Source: Bettongia penicillata ogilbyi (Eukaryota > Chordata > Mammalia > Diprotodontia > Potoroidae). Taken from it: a stretch of 64,000 nucleotides of DNA. Position numbers and translations under genes: made by a program. The DNA lies in NCBI GenBank assembly GCA_023548195.1, contig JAJHZJ010000121.1, positions 3,782,220-3,846,219 on the forward strand, read 5' to 3'. Within the stretch, counting starts at the first letter, position 1, and every line of letters begins with the position of its first letter. The notes beneath the pieces are model-generated. The model was not told where the DNA came from and did not search any database. It worked only from the letters and a program-made list of their open reading frames with translations. Below, piece by piece: positions 1 through 11,484 of the stretch.

Positions 1-1746
1 TTAAATTACAGTACTTCAGAATATTATGACACATAGTCAGACATGACTTACCAGCTTCCTGACTCATTATTTTTTTTCTCTGACAGTATAATTCTTAATC
101 TAAAATCTAGATTATATGAGAAATTTCTTTTCTAACACCATGGTACAGTTGTTACCGAATTACACAATATGAGAAAATTTAGAAATATAATACCATAAAC
201 AATTATCATGTATTGAAACTTGAAACAAAACCAATTAATTACCAATCAGGTGACCTTAATTTAGTCAGGTATGCTTCCATATTGCTTGACATAGAAAATC
301 ATTTATCATATCACCATTGGCATACTGATTACCTCTAAGAAAATTCATGTAAAGTTACCAAGTATAAAACAATTACATTTAATCAGTTAATTAATATTCA
401 GATACCATTTGTCCTATGTCAGGCGCTGTGCCAAGCACTTTATGATCATGTAATCCTCACAACATCCCTGGGAAGTGGGTTCCATTATTATCCCCTACAG
501 AACAGTAAACTGAGGCAAATGGAACAGATTTCTTAATGCCAAATAGCAATATCTTTTTGTGCTTAATTTTGATAGGAAGAACACTCTCAGGTGCTATTCT
601 TATTCCTTCAGGATAGATTTTAATTTTTTAAAAGTCTAATAACTCTTGGCTTTTTAAAAGAAAACATTATCCACAAATTTATATGTTCTCTTAAAAACAT
701 ATGTGGTGACAATTCTCAGCTCCAGATATTTTTTCCTTTACTTTCTTAAATCGCTCAAGTCCTGTCTCTTTTGAGACTTAACAGGTCTCAGCTTCCCTAA
801 GAATTCCAGCTCCCCATTCCCATTCTCCTGGGAATTTCAGGCTGTATATACTAGGAAATGCGCATAAAGTTTTTATAAACTGTTTGAAATCACACCTGTT
901 ATCATCAGGTCAGCTTAAAATGTGCTGGGCCAGTATTGTAAGACTGGGTTGTACTGCTGCTTTTAGCCAATCCAAAAAAAAAAAAAAAGACCTAAGAAAT
1001 TAGATTTAATGCTGACAGGGTGTGGTCATTTTCCCCAGACAGAAACCTCCAGAGCTTTCAGAGTTAATTGACCAGGATCAGGAAACATTTTAAGATTTTA
1101 TGTAATAATCTCAATCACAATAACTAATATCTTTACCATAGCCAATATTTATGTAATGTTAGATTTTTAATAAGACATTCCTACAGATTTATCCTAAAAG
1201 GCAAGTGGACATAATTCATTTTAACCCTCTGTAACTTTGTCTATTGGTTTTCAAATTTTACAAAATTTTCATTTTCAGTCTTTCTACTTAAGACAAAATC
1301 AGACTTCCTCACATCATCTCAACATGATTAAACTTTCTGAAGCTGGCACAAGGGCACCCAGCACAGGATTGGGAGAAGGTGTTTGAAGGGTACGGGATTG
1401 CTGTTGCCCAGCCCACCCCTTTTTGTCTGCAAACAGTTTTTTTTTCTAGCTTTCATATTTTTGCTCAAGCCTTTATTTCTCTTTCCTGATCTTTCAGAAC
1501 CTATTACTTAGACTACCTCCATCTTCCTTTGCATTCTAAATTAAAAATCATACCCCAGTTTTTTCCTGCTTCTCTGTACCTGTTAGAATAGGAGGAAGTT
1601 AAAGCTTAATAATTTACAGCTCAAGAGAGCTGAATTTCTCTCACGTCTTTCAGAAAACAGCTTTTATAATATTAATATGCATTTTAAACAAATCGCTGAA
1701 ATCTAAAGTGATCACATTTAAGGCTAGGATAGAAAAGCCCTGACCG
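1..1746. other. PCCA intron, upstream part
   Basis: AT-rich intronic sequence with no exon recognised. It contains a MIR-like CORE-SINE remnant at about 405-535 (listed separately) and a 15-A run at 974-988, possibly an old retroelement tail. No ORF or splice-flanked homology to PCCA was seen. Confidence 0.6.
405..535 (+). repeat. MIR-like CORE-SINE fragment
   Basis: The wording 'ctgtgccaagcacttta', then 'aatcctcacaacatccctggg', and then 'aaactgaggcaaatgga' is the typical 3' half of mammalian MIR/CORE-SINEs. It is old and diverged. Confidence 0.7.
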
Positions 1747-2805
1747 AAGTGTCCTTTTTTTTTTAATATAAATTTATTTATTTAACTATTTACATTCATT
1801 TTCACAAAATTTTGGGTTCCAAATTTTCTCCCTATTTCCCACACTCCAATACACCGAGCATTCTAATTTTTCCTATCACCAATCTGCCCTCTCTTCTGTC
1901 ATCCCTCCCTTCTCTTCTCCCCATCTTCTCTTTTGTCCTGTAGGGCCAGATGACTTTCTATTCCCCATTAACTGTATTTCTTATTTCCTAGTAGCAAGAA
2001 CAATACTCAACAGTTGTTCCTAAAACTTTGAGTTCCAAATTCTCCCCATCCCTCCCTCCCCACCCATTCCCTTTGGGAAGGCAGGCAATTCAGTATAGAC
2101 CATATCTGTGTAGTTTTGCAAATGACTTCCATAATAGTCATGTTATGTAAGACTAACTCTATTTCCCTCCATCCTATCCTGCCCCCCATTGTTTCTATTC
2201 TGTCTTTTGATCCTATCCTTCCCTGAGTGTTGACTTCAAATTGCTCCCTCCTCCCATTGCCCTCCCTTCCACCATCCCCCCCACCCTGCTTATCTCCTCC
2301 CCTACTTTCCTGTATTGTCAGATAGGTTTTCATACCAAAATGAGTGTGCATTTTACTCCTTCCTTTAGTCGAATGTGATGAGGGTAAACTTCTTGTTTTT
2401 TCTCAGCTCTCCTCTTTTTCCCTCCACTAAAAAGTCTCCTGCTTGCCTCTTGAATGAGAGATAATTTACCCCATTCGATTTCACCCTCGCTCCTCCCACT
2501 ATGTTTCTCTCTCACTGTTTACCTTAATTTCTTTTAAGATGTGGTCCCATCCTATTCAATTCACTCTGTACTCTCTGTCTCTGTATGTGCATGCATGTGT
2601 GTATGTGTGTGTGCATGCACGTGTGTACATGTGTGTGCGTGTGTGTGTATGTGTGTGTGTGGTCCCACCAACTACCCAGATACTGAAAAGTTTTAAGAGT
2701 TACAAATATTGTCTTTCCATGTAGGAATGTAAACAGTTCACCTTTGGTAAGTCCCTTATGACTTCTCTTAGTTGCTGTTTACTTTTTTCATGCTTCTTCT
2801 CATTC

Positions 2806-3900
2806 TTATGTTTGAAAGTCAAATTTTCTTTTCAGCTCTGGTCTTTTCATCAAGAATGCTTGAAAGTCCTCTGTTTCATTGAAAGACCATATTTTCCCCT
2901 GAAGTATTATACTCAGTTTTGCTGGGTAGGTGATTCTTGGTTTTAGTCCTAGTTCCTTTGACTTCTGGAATATCCTATTCCATGCCCTTGGATCCCTTAA
3001 TGTAGAAGCTGCTAGATCTTGTGTTATCCTGATTATATTTCCACAATACTGGAATTGTTTCTTTCTAGCTGCTTGCACTATTTTCTCCTTGACCTGGGAA
3101 TTCTGGAATTTGGCCACAATGTTTCTAGGATTTTCTCTTTTTGGATCTCTTTCAGGTGGTGATCGATGGATTCCTTCAATACTTCTTTTGCCCTCTGGTT
3201 CTAGAATCTTAGGGCAGTTTTCCTTGATAATTTCATGAAAGATGATGTCTAGGCTCTTTTTTTGATCATGGCTTTCAGGTAGTCCCATAATTTTTAATTT
3301 GTCTCTCCTGGATCTATTTTCCAGGTCAGTTGTTTTTCCAGTGAGATATTTCACATTCTCTTCCATTTTTTCCTTCTTTTGGTTTTGTTTGGTGATTTCT
3401 TGCTTTCTCATAGAGTCATTAGCCTCCATCTGTTCCATTCTAATTTTGAGAGAACCATTTTCTTCAGTGAGCTTTTGAACCTCTTTTTCCATTTGGCTAA
3501 TTCTGCTTTTGAAAGCATTCTTGTCCTCATTGGCTTTTTGAACCTCTTTTGCCAATTGAGTGAGCCTATTTTTTAAGGTGTTATTTTCTTCAGCATTTTT
3601 TTGGGTCTCCTTTACCAAGGTATTGACCCATTTTTCATGCTTTTCTTGCATCTCTCTCATTTCTCTTCCCAGTTTTTCCTCCACCTGTCTAACTTGCTTT
3701 TCAAAATCCTTTTTGAGCTCTTCCATGGCCTGAGCCCACTGGATATCCACCTCGGATGTCTGGGATACAGAGGCCCCGACCTCCACGTCTTTCCCTGATG
3801 GTAAGAATTGTTTCTCCCCATCAGAAATGAAAAGCGGGAACATCTGTCCCCCAAGAAAGTAGCTTACTATGGTCTTATTTTTCTTCCTTTTTCTGGGCAT
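2806..3900 (-). CDS. Intact L1-type ORF1 protein in HAL1-like copy 1
   Basis: Uninterrupted 364-residue ORF1p homologue. A basic N-terminus (MPRKRKKNKT) precedes a long heptad-rich coiled coil at about residues 57-190, full of KEVQKA/EEN/KNRL repeats. An RRM-like domain at about 195-280 opens with NRSRRDKLKIMGLPE and carries IHRSPPERDPKRENPRN. A C-terminal domain at about 281-364 contains YCGNIIRITQDLAAST and LKPRITYPAKLSI. These are the ORF1p parts that trimerise and bind single-stranded nucleic acid in L1 RNPs. Family knowledge says ORF1p alone cannot retrotranspose; an L1 ORF2 must act in trans. The start is the ATG just after the leader, shared by copies 2 and 4. It is a transposon gene antisense to PCCA; whether it is expressed cannot be told from sequence. 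Confidence 0.85.
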   Translation of the reverse strand: MPRKRKKNKTIVSYFLGGQMFPLFISDGEKQFLPSGKDVEVGASVSQTSEVDIQWAQAMEELKKDFEKQVRQVEEKLGREMREMQEKHEKWVNTLVKETQKNAEENNTLKNRLTQLAKEVQKANEDKNAFKSRISQMEKEVQKLTEENGSLKIRMEQMEANDSMRKQEITKQNQKKEKMEENVKYLTGKTTDLENRSRRDKLKIMGLPESHDQKKSLDIIFHEIIKENCPKILEPEGKRSIEGIHRSPPERDPKRENPRNIVAKFQNSQVKEKIVQAARKKQFQYCGNIIRITQDLAASTLRDPRAWNRIFQKSKELGLKPRITYPAKLSIILQGKIWSFNETEDFQAFLMKRPELKRKFDFQT

Positions 3901-4609
3901 TTTCCCAGCCAGTTACTTGACTTCCGAGATTCCTCTCCATCCCCACCTAGATGGGCCCAGCTAGTGCTTGGGGTCTGAGATTCAAATGCTTCTCCCCAGC
4001 CTCGGGGGTTTCAGCGGCGGGAGCAGCTGCTATTCAATGTGAGCTTAAGTTCTGGTGCTGGGGTGGGGACAGGGCCGCCTCCCAGGCTCAGTTCCCTCAG
4101 GGGCTTTATGCGGAGAACTTCAGTAATGGCCTGGAGCTCCCTCCTGCTCCAGAAGCTCCTGGCCGCCGCTGCCTCTGTTTCCGCCACCGCCTCCCGAGGG
4201 GTCCCGAGTCACGGAGATAACCCCGCTCCCCTCTCGGCCAGCCCAGAAGTCTCTCTCACTGACCTGTAGTGCCTGTGGGTGGAGGGACCTTTGTGGCTGC
4301 TAGCGATTCCGTCCCTTAAGCCTGCTTGGATCTGCTCCTCTGGGGCCACTCAGCCAGGGCAGTGCAGGGGTGGGCTCTGCGTCCGGTGCACGGCAGACCC
4401 CTGGGGACGGCTTTCCAGGGCTCTCTGGAACGGAAATCTCTTCCACCGTGTTATCTCTTCCACTGTGTTATCTCTTCCACTGTGTTTCTGCGTGGCTTGC
4501 AGTGCTCCAGAATTTGTGGGGAGTTCTTTTTAGAGAAAATATATGGACTGGATTTGCAGCTAGCATATGTGAGTCTTTCTACTCCGCCATCTTGGCTCCT
4601 CCCCCCTCA
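3901..4609 (-). promoter_or_regulatory. GC-rich 5' leader and presumed internal promoter of HAL1-like copy 1
   Basis: About 700 bp of GC- and CpG-rich sequence between the element's 5' end and the ORF1 start, well above the surrounding base composition. L1-type leaders carry an internal RNA polymerase II promoter; activity here is inferred from position and family only. A 17-bp unit is repeated three times at 4437-4487, whereas copies 2 and 4 have one unit at the corresponding place. Confidence 0.5.
4437..4487. repeat. 17-bp tandem triplication in HAL1-like leader
   Basis: Units at 4437-4453, 4454-4470 and 4471-4487 read TCTCTTCCACYGTGTTA/T. The corresponding sites in the other leaders (near 56963 and 60885) have a single unit, so this is a private expansion of copy 1. 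Confidence 0.85.
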
Positions 4610-4794
4610 AAGTGTCTTAAAAGACAAAAAAACACTAATTTTTGTAGCTTTAAACACGTTGCCCTGATATCAGATATATTGACAGGAGGGGTACAAAGAC
4701 AGTTTTGTAGATTTAATTTAAATATAATCTACAAACTTTAGCTTTGGATCTAATTAAACCTGAATTCAAACTCTTAGCTTTCTCTCCCAGCCCT

Positions 4795-5779
4795 TGCTAT
4801 CTTTGGCCCTCCTTTTCCATTTGGTTAATTCTGCTTTTTAAAGCATTTTTGTCCTCATTGGCTTTTTGGACCTCTTTCGCCAATTGAGTGAGCCTATTCT
4901 TAAAGGTACTATTTTCTTCAGCATTTTTTTGGGTCTCCTTTAGCAGGCTGTTGACTTGCTTTTCATGATTTTCTTGCTTCACTCTCATTTCTCTTCCCAG
5001 TTTTTCCTTCACCTCTCTTACTTGAGTTTCAAAATCCCTTTTGAGCCCTTCCATGGCCTGAGACCATTGTGTATTTATTTTGGAGGTTTTGGACGCAGAA
5101 GCCTTGACTTCCTCTGATCTTATGCTTTGTTCTTCCTCATCTGAAAGAATGGAAGAAAATACCTGTTCACCAAGAAAGTAACCTTCTATAGTCTTACTTT
5201 TTTCCCCTTTTTTGGGGCATTTTCCCAACCAGTTACCTGACTTTTGACACCTTTGTCGAGAGCAGGGTATATTCTGGGGACCTGTAAGCGCTCAGTTCCT
5301 TCAAGGTGACACAATCAAGGGAGAGGTGTTTACTCCTCTACTGACCTGTGCCCTGGTCTGGGAGCAACCAAAAACCTTTTTGCCCAGAATCTGAAATTGA
5401 ATTCCCTCTCCAGAACCTCTACCAGCTCCACTGCCAGTGCTCCTACTCACCCCTGGCTGGAGCTCTGGGCTGACAATCACATCAGCGGGTCACTTCCCCC
5501 AGGGATTTTAGACAGATGTCTACCAGGGCTGTCATTCAGGGCTGAGATTCCATCAGCCCTTCAATTCCCTCAGGGATTCTAGGTGGAAGGCTCCAAAAGT
5601 GACAGGTGCTGGAGCCTTCCCACTGACCTTTGAAACTGTCTGTGGCATTTGTGAGTTGAGGAATCTGGGAACTGCTTCCGGTAGCACACTGAATCCTGTT
5701 CTGGGTCCTGTCCCTGCTGTTCTGTGCTAGTCTGCACTCATCGTGCTGGTCTGGTCTGCGCTCCCCATGCTATCTTTGG
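4795..5779 (-). mobile_element. HAL1-like LINE fragment, copy 2-old (3'- and 5'-truncated)
   Basis: Minus-strand fragment carrying part of the leader (about 5228-5767) and the first about 140 codons of ORF1 (5228-4797): MGKCPKKGEKSKTIEGYFLG, a short acidic region, then coiled coil ending INQMEKEGQ. It stops inside the coiled coil; the RRM, C-terminal domain and 3' region are missing. A 12-bp string, TGCTATCTTTGG, occurs at 4795-4806 and 5768-5779, flanking the fragment, and may be a target duplication, although the right copy may instead belong to the element leader. More diverged than copy 1; closest to the copy at 49273-52243. Confidence 0.65.
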
Positions 5780-6994
5780 ACTGCCTACTCTAGAACCTTA
5801 TCAATAAAAAGCTGCTTGCTGCTGGATGATTTCACCTTCCAACTAATTTCTGGAGGAGTCTTACCATGCTTTTTCAGTTTCATTACATATTATCTAACTT
5901 TATTCTTCTAACCCCAACTTGGCCAGCGTTGGTGCCCCCCACAAAAATTAGTCTTAATCTCCTGCTGAAAGTCTAAGGTGGGAGTTATTTCCTAATGTTC
6001 TCTCTAATTACAGACCTTAGAAGTTCCTTAGAAGTTTTTCTACCTGCATGTAAATCTTTTAGCAGGAACGTGGAACAGCTATCTAAGACACAGATATAGA
6101 ATAGGGAGACAGGGACAAAGCAGAATACGCACAAATCTAATTTCTTGTTGGTTTTTAAGACTTAGTTCCTTTTCAAGATAAACTAATTTAGTATTAGAAT
6201 TTATTTATTTTAGAATGAGATTGCTCAATCTAATTATTCACAGTAACTTGCTTTTGAGATATATTTATCTGGACTTGTTGGAGGAGCGCCAGTGGGGCCA
6301 ACATATTTTAGGATTATCTTTAATCAATTGACACCAGTGCTGGCAGTATTTGTGGTCATCAGATTGCTAGTGAAGAGGCAACAGTTTATCTGGACTCCCA
6401 ATTTTGGATTCTGACTAACCCATTGCCAAATGTTAAAGTATATCCTTACCTTCCAGAAGATCTATCTTGAGGTCTCTGCCCACAGAGCCACTTGGAGAGA
6501 AAAGTGGACTGCAACCTAATATGGGAAGTCTGAGAGATAAGGAGTAGAGATTTTGAGGATAAGACTCACCCACCCTTCAGGGCTAGGGCTTCAAGAGAAA
6601 AGAATCCTGTGGGTGCCCTTCACAATGCTGGGGGTGGAAAAAGAGTACAGTCTCCAAATCACAGTCCAAATATGAGTCACAGGGCACTTATTTAAATGTC
6701 AACATTTCAGAGTTAGTTCTAAGAAAGAAACAAACAAATTAGGTTGTGTCCACATTTTAATTTCTCTCAAGCTATTGCATGGGAGTTGTAGTCTATAACT
6801 GGCCCGCCCCCGTCCCCCAGTAAGGGGGACCAGAACTGTCTTGATTTGGGATTTGGGGTACCCAGTTTATATCCTTTTCAACAGGGGCTGTCATCTTTTA
6901 CCTCTGAACAGAGGAAATACCTGTTCTGTCCAACCACCTTCCAACCATACCAGACCACTCCCAGTTTGGGGCTGTCTAAACAGAAGGCTCTGTC
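5780..6994. other. Intronic sequence, no gene recognised
   Basis: Non-repetitive to the eye apart from weak LTR-like wording around 5805-5945 (AATAAAAAGCTGCTTGCTG and a TTGGTGCCCCCCAC string). No ORF of note and no PCCA exon. Confidence 0.45.
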
Positions 6995-8505
6995 TCTGAG
7001 CAGCTTCTAATGCAGTTTAGTAGACTCATCTTTCACCTGGAAGATGGTCATATATCTGAGAACCAGTGTCGCTTCAGAAAAGGCCAAGGAACAATCAATA
7101 TGATGTTTGCTGCCCAACAGCTCCAGGAAAAATGCCAGGAACAGAACAGAGGTCTGTACACCATGTTTGTAGATCTGACCAAAGCCTTTGACACTGTTAG
7201 TCGTGAAGGCTTATGGAAAATCATGCCAAAATTTGGTTGCCCAGAGAAGTTCATCAGTATTGTACTTCAGTTTCATGATGGCATGTTTGCCTGGGTTCTG
7301 GATAGTGAACAATACTCTCTTGCCTTCCCAGTCACCAGTGGAGTGAAACAGGGCTGTGTGCTTGCTCCCATGTTTTTTTAGCATGATGTTTTCAACCATG
7401 TTATCAAATACTTTCAGCGAGGATGAACACAGCATCAAGGTCAACTACCATACTGATGGTAAGTTCTTTAATTTGAAAAGGCCAAAGAGGAGGGAGGGAG
7501 TGTTGATTCGTGATTTTCTGTTTGCAGATGATTGTGCACTCAATGCAGCATCTGAAGCTGAGATGCAACAAAGTATGGATCAATTCTCTGCTGCCTGTGT
7601 TAATTTTGGCCTAATAATTAACACCAAGAAAACAGTCAGTCACCACCACACCATCCATACATGGAACCATCCATTAGAGCAAATGGAGAAATTCTGAATG
7701 CTGTGAATAAGTTCACTTAACCTTGGTACTATACTTTTCAGGGTGCACACACTGACAATGAGGTTGATGCATGCATTGCCAGAGCTAGCCCAGTGTTTGG
7801 AAGGCTCTGAAGAAAAGTTTGGGAGAGAAGAGGTATTAGACCGACTACCAAAATGAAGCTCTACAGAGCCATTGTGCTGACCTCATTGTTGTATGCCTGT
7901 GAAACATGGACAGTCCACCAGTGCCATGCCAGGAAACTGAATAGCTTCCATTTGAACTGTCTCAGAAAGATTCTGAGGATCACCTGGCAGGATGAGGTAC
8001 CAGACACTGAAGTCCTTGCTCATGAACTGCTAAGCATTCAAACTATGCTTGGGAGAGCACAACTCTGATGGGCTAGCCATGTTTGAATGCAAAATGTATG
8101 CTTGCTAAAAAAGACTATTTTATGGAGAACTCACATGGGGCAGGCAATCACATGATGGTCAGAAGAAGCGATACAAGGACACTCTCAAAGTCTCTCTCAA
8201 GAAGTTTGGATTTGACTATGCAACATGGGAGACATTAGCATAGGACTGCTCAACATGGCATGCCCACATCAGAAAGGGTGCTGTGCTCTATGAGCAAAGC
8301 ATAATTGAGACAGCACAAAAGTAAACATGGGATGCGCAAATTTGGAGAATCCACCCCTAAAATTCATATAGACTATCTGTGCCCAACCTGAGGTAGAACA
8401 TTCCGAACTCACGTTGGTCTGATCAGCCACAGTTGGACACACTGAAACTTCACTTTATTATGGTGGTGTCATTTTGGTCCTCTTGAAGGTCAACAGCTGA
8501 GCAAC
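6995..8505 (+). mobile_element. RTE-clade LINE, 5'-truncated copy
   Basis: Sense-strand LINE beginning inside the reverse transcriptase and running to its 3' end near 'aggtcaacagctgagcaa'. Homologous to the longer copy at 46080-52716 along its whole length. The 3' region encodes a degraded C2H2-type finger (near 8363-8442: CP-T-stop-GRTFRTHVGLISH), a feature of this RTE group. Lack of a poly-A tail fits RTE elements, which end in short simple repeats. No clear target duplication was identified. Confidence 0.8.
7010..8440 (+). pseudogene. RTE reverse transcriptase pseudogene (broken)
   Basis: RT domain pieces in order: FHLEDGHISENQCRFRKGQG and VDLTKAFDTVSREGLW (motif A with the first catalytic Asp) at 7010-7200, SGVKQGCVLAP (motif B region) near 7335-7370, a stop at 7379, then FLFADDCALNAASEAEMQQS (motif C, FADD) after a frame change near 7520-7580. 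The thumb-like segment MKLYRAIVLTSLLYACETW follows at 7853-8068. At least one stop and two frame changes separate these pieces, so no functional polymerase is encoded. It is clearly RTE-like rather than L1-like. Confidence 0.85.
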
Positions 8506-11224
8506 CAGTGTTCTTCTAAAGGAGAGACTGAACTTTGCAAGGGGAAGGAAGTTGGGAGGGAGAAAACTCTGAGTCTCCAAGATACTGATTACTAATATTT
8601 AAAAACATTTTTCACAATACGTATGCACATGTGTAGATATATGTATAATATGCTGAAAGACATATACTTGGTCTCCCTCATCATAACCTTTTTGAGAAGT
8701 GAGATTGTTTCTTTTTTTGTATTTGTTTCCTCAGTGCCCAGCAGTGTCTGGCGCAGAGTAGGTTCTTAATACGCACTTGTTGTTTTAGTTGATTAATGTG
8801 AGGAATACAGGGGATCCTGGGAAAACTTATATGAACATATACAATTTGAAGTAAACAGAGCTAGGAAAACAATCATTACAACAAAACCGTCATTACAACA
8901 AAATAAATGAAAAGAACAATGCCTGAGTATGTATGTGGGGCGAGGAAGAATATGGAGCTTAAGATTGTAAGTTTGCAATCTCCAGTTACTGTAGGAAATA
9001 GGTTGTTGGGGCAAGTAGAGTCAGTGTTTAGGGGAAGACGTATTAAGTTTGAGAAACCTATGAAACAATGGTTTGAAATGTTCAAGAGGCAGTTCAGTCC
9101 ACATTTTGAAGAGAGCAATGTAAAATTAGCTTTTGGGTGATAGACTGGACAGACTGGTAGTGACTGAGTGACTGAAGGTTGTCATTAGGATGTAGACTGG
9201 TTTCAGGAAGTGTGAGACAGGGAGAGATTTGGAAAAGCAAGATTTTATGTTCAGAGGGGAATTTCAGAGTTAAGAAGTGGTGGTAGCTTACTTTTGAGAA
9301 CTATGGTATATCCATACAGATTGCTGACATAGTGAATTTGCTGCTTTTGCAAATTTAGGAAGCTGATGAATTGGGCGACTGAGTTGTTTTAGTTCCCTTC
9401 ACTTTTTGTGTTGTTGTCCCCCTGTAGGAAGATCTCTCCTTGGAGAGATATATTGAACCAGATACATTAGAACCTCGGTTTACAAGTAACCTGTTCTATG
9501 CATGCCTTGCTGGATGAGGAAGAATTTTTCGCAAAATTTGTCTTGCAGGACAAACAAAAATTCACTGTATGAACATCATGTTTGGACTTGAATGGCTCTT
9601 GAAGAGATGATGCTCAACTAGGGCAATGGTTTTGTTTTTTTTTTTTTGAACCCATATAAGATTGCATGGAGGGGGTGAAAGTTTAAAACTTATGGAAGTG
9701 TTTGTTGAAAGCTGAAAACAAATTAATTTTTAAAAAGTCAGCAATAAGAATCATTAGATAGATTCCTAGTCAGAAGTGAATGTAAAGGAAAAAAGAAATC
9801 ATTGAGTCAAAATAAGTGAAGGCAGTAGTGTTGGTGTTACTTTTAGTGAAAGGAGAATGAGAGAATGCTCCTGATGTTGAAATCACTGATATGCTCATAG
9901 GAGATTCTCCTTCCAAGCAATAACCCTTCCTCCTCCTCCTTCTCCTCCCTCTCATATCCCTCACTCCAGCCAGGGCTCTTCACAAAGGTAAAGTGCAAGT
10001 TAATTTATTTTCATTTTATATTGTCTACTAATCATTACTATTATATTTTAGGTGCATTAGGAAAGAAAACTTACTTAAAATTATAAATAGTTATTTTTAT
10101 ATGTTTATTTTTGGGGATGTGGTACCAATCATCTGACGACTTTATTTCCTATGAGAAAATTTGCTTTGTAATATGAACAAATTGCATGATGAACAGAATC
10201 TCAGGACAAATTAAATTTGTGCCCCAAGGTTCTACTATGCTCAGTTCCTTGAGAAAGGACTTTAATAGTGACACAGTGTCAGATAGACACTGAACAAGAG
10301 TCTGAAACATAATAAAGCCATGGCTGCTTTTGGGCCCCCTTTCTTCAGCCATATGTTTCCTGAACCTGAATCAATGTAGTGGCACACTGATATTTGATAC
10401 CCTCCCTGTGGGGGGGCAGCACCAAGATTGACTTGGTTTCTGTAATTTTATCCTTGAGATAACCTCTGCTTTTAAGCCACTTCAATCTTCATACCTCTGA
10501 GTCTGGGAATCTTCCCTGGTTGAAGGAGGTGACTAAGGGGGTTGGGGCAGTTCTGTTTTTATGCACATGGCACACATATAGGATCTTAGGCTATATGAAT
10601 TTGGAGGCTCCTGTATCAGAGTCATGCAGAGCCCTGAAAGATAGACTTCTTATACAGCAAGGTCATTTAAGAAGTTCAAAAGTAAAACAAGCAAAAACAT
10701 TACAATTTATTGTAATTAACAACCGCAAAAATTTCTTTTAGAGTTTCTATTTTGAAGCATGCTTCTTGCCATTCTTTTGCACTTTTGATCAGAACTTGTT
10801 ACTAATTTAAGTAATTTCTTTGGCTGTTCCTTTGCCTCTCAACGTACTGTGTTTTGGGGGCATGAGTGAGGGAGCATTTGCTACTGGAGAGGATGGCCAC
10901 AGGCTAGGCAGAATGTGATTGAGATCAAGGCTATTTAATGATTGAGCAGGTGTTGTACAGGACACAATGTATATGGAAAGAAAAGGAGGAAAAAGTATTA
11001 GTAAATGGATTTGGGAGACTAGAAAGGGGGGACTAACCCCAAGAATATAGTTACCTCTAGAAGATAGTGACTCTGAATCCCAAGGATTAGGAAAAACAAG
11101 GTACAGACTTGTTAAGTAAGGGTACAAGTTGGTTGGAATCTTTGCTTTCCGCAGTCTTGGTGAAGGATTGGGAAAGGCAGTGAGTGAATGATTCAAGCAA
11201 GAATTGAGTTAAAAGTTGGTTTCC
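8506..11224. other. Intronic sequence with old repeat remnants
   Basis: No gene recognised. An L2-type 3' end ('gtgcccagcagtgtctggc', 'ttcttaatacgcacttgttg') lies at about 8690-8790. A possible DNA-transposon remnant begins 'acctcggtttacaagtaac' at about 9471. A 13-T run is near 9637. The rest (9700-11200) holds no convincing homology; its ORFs are short and lack domains. Confidence 0.5.
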
Positions 11225-11480
11225 ATACTTAATCCATTTCTTTTTTCTTTTTTAAAGTAAACTTATTTATTTTTAGTTTTTAGCATTCACCTGCATAAAT
11301 TTTAAATTTTCTTCCCCTCGCCAAGATGGCATGCAATCTGATACAGGCTCTCTGTATACGTTCCTATTAAACATTTTCACATCAGCCATGTTGTATAGGA
11401 GAATTAGAAGGAATGAGAGGAACCATGAGAAAGAAAAAAAAACAAAATAAAAATTTTTAATGCTCTGCATTAATTTATTT
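11225..11480 (-). mobile_element. L1 3'-region fragment (antisense)
   Basis: Shares wording with the 3' part of the L1 fragment at 41145-41400: 'aacttatttatttttagtt', 'cttcccctcgccaagatggc', 'atcagccatgttgtatagga'. The low-coordinate T-rich side fits an A-rich tail in minus orientation. No coding potential. Confidence 0.6.
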
Positions 11481-11484
11481 CTTT

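Larger units (their letters stand above)
1747..4616 (-). mobile_element. HAL1-like LINE (ORF1-only L1 derivative), copy 1, full length
   Basis: Read on the minus strand it starts near 4605 with the L1-type 5' end (GGAGGAGCCAAGATGGCGG, seen on + as a CCATCTTGGCTCC run). A GC-rich leader of about 700 bp follows, then an intact 364-codon ORF1 (3900-2806), then about 1.05 kb of purine-rich, TG-repeat-bearing 3' region ending in an A-run (TTTTTTTT on + from 1755). No endonuclease or reverse transcriptase follows ORF1. Copies at 49273-52243 and 58224-61023 share the same layout and length, so the lack of ORF2 is a family trait. The flanking direct repeat is short, AAGTGTC at 1747-1753 and 4610-4616. 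HAL1 (half-L1) is the established name for such non-autonomous elements; assignment to a particular HAL1 subfamily is inference. Confidence 0.82.

Noticed and set aside
5805..5950. Possible retroviral LTR end and primer-binding-site-like TTGGTGCCCCCCAC
   Set aside because: No TG...CA ends, paired LTR or internal retroviral coding sequence; resemblance too weak to annotate.
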